Source: Deltaproteobacteria bacterium (GTDB lineage: Bacteria; Myxococcota; Myxococcia; SLRQ01). From it: DNA of 64,000 nt. The notes beneath the pieces are model-generated. The model saw only the letters and a list, made by a program, of their open reading frames with translations. It was not told the DNA's origin and ran no database searches. Shown in pieces: positions 60,763 to 64,000 of this stretch. The translations under genes and the position numbers were made by a program. The stretch lies in the NCBI GenBank assembly GCA_029210625.1, contig JARGFU010000018.1, forward strand, positions 87,312 to 151,311. Reading direction: 5' to 3'. Position 1 is the stretch's first letter; each line of letters begins with the position of its first letter.

Positions 60763-63297
60763 CTACTCGAAGAAGGAGGCGATCACGGCGGCGATCTGCT
60801 CGAGGAGGCTGGTGTCCTCGACCCGATAGCCGTTCGACGCGAAGTGCTGGTTGAGCGCCAGCAGCCCGTTGGCGTCGTCCTCGTTGATCAGCTCGGCGCG
60901 GTGGCAGCCGCCGCAGGCGCGGGCGCCGGGGCCGACGATCACCGAGGGCACGTCGCCGATGGCGCGATCGACGTTCCAGGTGTCGGAGCCGGAGAGGAGG
61001 CCGCCCATCGACTTCGCCTGATCCGGGACATCGTAGGTGCCCGGGTTGTGGCAGGCCTCGCAGCCCTTCGCGGTGAAGGTCGGGATGGTGTGCTCGATGT
61101 GCAGCTCGTAGCGCATCTTCTCGACCGGATCGGTGAAGTCGACGTCGCCGGAGTCGAAGGCCTGGAAGTTGTGGATCGCATGGGCGTAGGAGTCGATCGA
61201 CCGCGACTGCATCTCGAGGTGCGAGCCGCCGCTCTTCGTGATGTGGCACATCCGGCAGACGACGACGCTGCCGCCCCGGTCAGCCGAGTGGAAGGTCGTG
61301 GCCAGCTGGTCGTGGCAGCTGTTGCACTTGGCCACATCGACGATGGGCTCGAAGTGCCCGTCGTCGAAGGCGTTCGCCGCGAAGTCGAAGGTCCGCGAGA
61401 CCGCGTCGGTGCCCAGCACGACGTCGTCCTCCGGCGTGCAGGTGTTGGTGGTGCCCGAGCAGTACTCGCCGCGAGAGCAGGAGGCCGTGCAGGTTCCGAG
61501 GTTGAGGTCCTTCTCACCCACGGGCTGGATGAGCGCCGGCATCACGCCCACCTCGGCCCGCAGCACGGTGCCGTCGGTGAGCTCGGTGGCCCACATCGAG
61601 AGATCGACGTCGATCGCCCAGGTGCCGTCACCGGTGCTGCCGTCGTCGGTGACGGTGAGGCGCGGGTTGGTCTCCACGCCGTCGATGACGAACTCGAGGA
61701 GGCGGTTGCGGCTCGAGTCACGCTCATGCGGCCCCACGATGAAGTCCTTGGTCTCCCAGCCGTAGAGGCCAACCATGATCGTCGGGGTGATGTCCGCGAC
61801 GCCCAGGGACGAGGTCGAGGCGGCATCCTCGGTGGCGCTGATGGCGATCGAGAGCACGTTCGTGGTCGCGTTGTAGGAGACGGTGTCCACTGTGGTGACG
61901 AACATCTCGGCCCACTTCACGTCGGGCGCCTGGTAGATGATCTGGTTGTAGCCGGAGTGGATCTCCGCGAAGGTCGGGGTCAACGCGCCGCCGGTGTGGC
62001 AGGTCGGGCAGGCGGTGGCGTAGGGCTCGCGGTGCGCGGCCGTGTTCGACATCAGGGTCTCGAGAGCGAGATCGGCGGTGCCGTACTGAGCGCTACCGGT
62101 CACCGGGTGGCAGCTCTTGCAGGTCGTGATGTTGAAGTTCGCCGGCGAGGTGATGTCGGTCAGGAAGCCCTCGTGGCAGGTGGCGCAGTTCGCCATCGAC
62201 GCCGGATAGGGGAACTCCATGGCGTGGGCCATGTGGGTGTCGTTCATCACGTTCGCGGTGTAGGCGTACTTCGCCTCCTCGGCCGCGGTCAGCGGAGTCG
62301 TGTCGAGCTGGGTGAAGCGGAGGGGATCGTCGACCAGGACCTGCCAGTCCTCGTGCCCGCCCGCCCGGTTGTCGTAGTGGCAGAAGCGGCAGGAGTCGAA
62401 GTCCTCGAGGCCGGTGACGACCGCGTCCCGGTAGCCGTGCTTCATGTAGGGGGCGCCGTGGCACTTCTCGCAGCCGGAGACCTTGGCCTTGGTGTTGCCG
62501 ACGGTGTCGGTGGCCCAGGTGCCGAAGGTGAGGGCCGCGCTGGCGACGTCGGCGTAGAGCCCGACGTGACCGCCGGCGGCGTCGTCGAGCCGCTCGGTGC
62601 CCACATAGCCATAGACGGCCGCGTTCGAGGCGTCGATCGCGTAGGTCTTGTTCAGGGAGACCGCGGTGTACTGACCCGGAGTGGCGGTAGGGGCGATGGT
62701 CCCGAAGGAGATCGGGTTCACGTACTGACCGCCGGTGTACTCCAGGCCCATGAAGCGCTTCTGACCCAGGCCGGGCAGGCCGGCGGCGTCCACGTAGGGC
62801 AGGCCGTTCAGGGTGACGGTGAAGGTCAGGGTGTTGTCCCAGTTGGCGCCGTTGGCGACGCTGGTCACCGAGTCCAGGGTCAGCTCGAGGTTGCCGCCCT
62901 TGGAGTCCAGGTAGTCGGCGTAGACGGCCTGGTGCCTGGCGCCGGCGCCCTTGTGGCAGGTGGCGCAGGCCTCGACGTCAACGTCGGCGGGGTCGAGGAC
63001 GGTGCCGTCCTGTACGACCGCGGTGGTGCCGTCGTCGCAGGTGATGGTCTTGGTGCCGTCCAGGTTGTCCACGACGGTGCAGGAGCCGCCCTGCTGACCG
63101 ACCTGGCCGTCGGAGACGGTCACGACGTTGCCGTCGCAGTTGATGTCGTAGGTGCCGTCACCGTTGTCAGTGGCGGTGCACCCGATACCGGGGTCGCCCA
63201 CGGGACCCTGCTCGCCGGCGGGACCGGCGGGGCCTTCGCAGGCGGAGAGGAGGAAGATGGATGCAGAGACGAGAAGGAGGCGCACGGGAGCACGCAT
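60763..63297 (-). CDS. Decaheme c-type cytochrome lipoprotein, OmcA/MtrC family (copy 2)
   Basis: 844 residues, with GGAGG eight bases before the ATG. The signal ends in FLLSAC, a lipobox, followed by CEGPAGPAGEQGPVGDPG and the same two hairpin repeats as copy 1 (DNGDGTYDINCDGN and DNLDGTKTITCDDG). Ten CXXCH sites are present (CATCH, CEKCH, CRFCH, CATCH, CKSCH, CPTCH, CNSCH, CRMCH, CEACH, CGGCH). A short EGF-like insert (CTASCSRGEYCSGTTNTC) lies between the heme groups and is absent from copy 1. The two proteins are paralogues, diverged in their beta domains. Surface electron conduit by family knowledge; the porin and periplasmic partners are not in the window. Confidence 0.94.
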   Translation of the reverse strand: MRAPVRLLLVSASIFLLSACEGPAGPAGEQGPVGDPGIGCTATDNGDGTYDINCDGNVVTVSDGQVGQQGGSCTVVDNLDGTKTITCDDGTTAVVQDGTVLDPADVDVEACATCHKGAGARHQAVYADYLDSKGGNLELTLDSVTSVANGANWDNTLTFTVTLNGLPYVDAAGLPGLGQKRFMGLEYTGGQYVNPISFGTIAPTATPGQYTAVSLNKTYAIDASNAAVYGYVGTERLDDAAGGHVGLYADVASAALTFGTWATDTVGNTKAKVSGCEKCHGAPYMKHGYRDAVVTGLEDFDSCRFCHYDNRAGGHEDWQVLVDDPLRFTQLDTTPLTAAEEAKYAYTANVMNDTHMAHAMEFPYPASMANCATCHEGFLTDITSPANFNITTCKSCHPVTGSAQYGTADLALETLMSNTAAHREPYATACPTCHTGGALTPTFAEIHSGYNQIIYQAPDVKWAEMFVTTVDTVSYNATTNVLSIAISATEDAASTSSLGVADITPTIMVGLYGWETKDFIVGPHERDSSRNRLLEFVIDGVETNPRLTVTDDGSTGDGTWAIDVDLSMWATELTDGTVLRAEVGVMPALIQPVGEKDLNLGTCTASCSRGEYCSGTTNTCTPEDDVVLGTDAVSRTFDFAANAFDDGHFEPIVDVAKCNSCHDQLATTFHSADRGGSVVVCRMCHITKSGGSHLEMQSRSIDSYAHAIHNFQAFDSGDVDFTDPVEKMRYELHIEHTIPTFTAKGCEACHNPGTYDVPDQAKSMGGLLSGSDTWNVDRAIGDVPSVIVGPGARACGGCHRAELINEDDANGLLALNQHFASNGYRVEDTSLLEQIAAVIASFFE

Positions 63298-63620
63298 GGC
63301 GAAGCCCTCCGGTTAGCATTGGGCGCTCACGAGGTCCGAGGATCGGAACGGCCGAGCGACTCCTCTCCACCGCAAGTTCCGTACCCTGGGGCGATTTCAC
63401 ACACCCCATGGTCACCCCTGGATTTACTGTGGCCACATGACCCACCCCGACCCCATGACGCGATGAGCCGTTAGATTTGCACCACCCCTCGCACCATTTG
63501 CGGGGAGCAGGGTGTGGTGCCCCGTCAAGACGGCGTCAACCAAAGAGAAGCGCCGCCACGGCCAGGCCGGGACGGCGCTCCAACGGTTCCTCTGGACCCT
63601 CCTGGGGTCCCCGTATTCGA
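63298..63620 (-). other. 323-base intergenic region upstream of the decaheme genes
   Basis: No gene seen. It should hold the promoter of the cytochrome operon, but no clear -35/-10 pair was found. A hairpin CACCAC...GTGGTG (about 63479-63518) and the terminator of the next gene (63542-63579) are inside. The stretch 63400-63475 is less GC-rich than its surroundings and is the most likely promoter area. Confidence 0.5.
63542..63579 (-). terminator. Terminator-like stem-loop of the MYXO-CTERM protein gene
   Basis: On the minus strand AGCGCCG...CGGCGCT (63579-63573 with 63555-63549) with an inner CGGCC/GGCCG pair, followed by TCTCTTTGG (63548-63540). It has a seven-base GC stem and a T-rich but imperfect tail. 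It lies 42 bases after the stop at 63621. Confidence 0.6.
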
Positions 63621-64000
63621 TCAGTCGCGGCGGCGCAGGGCGAAGCCGGCCAGGCCGATGAGCAGCAGGCCCAGGAGGCTGGCGCCGTTGCCGGAGGCGC
63701 TGGAGCACCCCACGGGGCTGGGCTCACCGTCGGCGACGATGGTGGTCTTCCAGGTCGAGCGGGCGTTCATCTCGCGGGTGACCCGGTCCTCCCAGACCGT
63801 CTCGGCGGTGACCTCGATCTCGTAGTTGCCCGGGACGTCGGGGGTGAAGCTCACGACCTTGTCGGCCAGGTAGTGGTACTCGAAGGGGGTCGAGACGGTC
63901 ACGGTGCCCTTGGGGTTCTCCACGATGGCGCGGGAGCCGCTCGGGGCGCTGGTCACGGTCCAGGTGTAGCGCACGGCCTCGTTGGTGCGGTTGGTGAAGA
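63621..64000 (-). CDS. C-terminal end of a secreted MYXO-CTERM protein (5' part outside window)
   Basis: The frame is open to the window edge, so the start is missing; the GTG near 63974 is internal. The visible 125 residues end a beta-sandwich or PKD-like domain (TVSTPFEYHYLADKVVSFTP, YEIEVTAETVWEDR), then a tail PVGCSSASGNGAS, a hydrophobic helix LLGLLLIGLAGFA and LRRRD. The tail fits the MYXO-CTERM sorting signal: Cys, short polar spacer, one helix, then Arg cluster. Such proteins are moved to the cell surface. A terminator follows. Function cannot be judged from the fragment. Confidence 0.78.
   Translation of the reverse strand, partial: FTNRTNEAVRYTWTVTSAPSGSRAIVENPKGTVTVSTPFEYHYLADKVVSFTPDVPGNYEIEVTAETVWEDRVTREMNARSTWKTTIVADGEPSPVGCSSASGNGASLLGLLLIGLAGFALRRRD

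Noticed and set aside
60763..63297. Collagen-like GPAGPAG stretch as a real collagen triple helix
   Set aside because: Only four to six GXY triplets follow the lipobox, too few for a stable triple helix alone; it was treated as a linker or tether instead.

Overview
This window is about 64 kb of very GC-rich DNA with tightly packed genes. It looks like chromosomal sequence from a Gram-negative bacterium of the Myxococcota (former Deltaproteobacteria). The reasons are: Cys plus hydrophobic helix plus Arg C-terminal tails of the MYXO-CTERM type on two secreted proteins; lipoproteins with Asp/Gly-rich linkers; a giant thrombospondin-type-3 protein; a complete TonB-ExbB-ExbD outer-membrane energy system; and two OmcA/MtrC-like decaheme cytochromes. 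No rRNA, tRNA, CRISPR array, insertion sequence or phage gene was seen.

Layout. (1) 1-7871: two adjacent nitrogenase-like component-1 subunits (the first cut by the window edge) face two translationally coupled, oddly built radical SAM proteins on the other strand. This is the least ordinary locus here. (2) 7974-15366: trpS, a cupin/TPR pair, a lipoprotein phospholipase D, an alpha/beta hydrolase, a zinc-ribbon membrane protein and a GGDEF protein. (3) 15462-28316 (minus strand): a co-directional run of giant thrombospondin-3 lipoprotein, TonB-dependent receptor, TonB, ExbB, two ExbD and Kup, that is a surface protein, a receptor and its energising motor. (4) 28453-35020 (minus strand): a sodium/solute symporter, then an arsenic group containing an ArsR-ArsM fusion, a DJ-1 protein, a MaoC-like protein, ArsC and Acr3. 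(5) 35167-50896: mostly secreted or envelope proteins of unknown role (DUF1566, esterase, extensin-like peptidase, VWA protein, an amidase split by an inserted domain), a GntR regulator, and an RluD-like protein without the usual catalytic Asp. (6) 51033-56226: an operon of DUF1302-like barrel, TetR, MMPL transporter and LolA-like protein, read from a promoter that contains a palindromic operator. (7) 56231-63297 (minus strand): two decaheme c-type cytochrome lipoproteins, a PpiC-type lipoprotein chaperone and MiaE. (8) 63621-64000: the 3' end of a MYXO-CTERM protein.

How the genes work together. Regions 3, 6 and 7 are envelope systems: import driven by proton-motive force, hydrophobic-molecule traffic between membranes, and electron transfer to outside acceptors. 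Region 4 detoxifies arsenic by reduction, efflux and methylation. Region 1 combines a nitrogenase-type reductase with two putative radical SAM maturases or synthases; the substrate is unknown and the pairing is inferred from position only. Several genes have a -10-like hexamer 6 to 8 bases before the start codon and no ribosome binding site, which suggests that leaderless mRNAs are common in this organism. All functional calls come from reading motifs by eye; no database search was possible.
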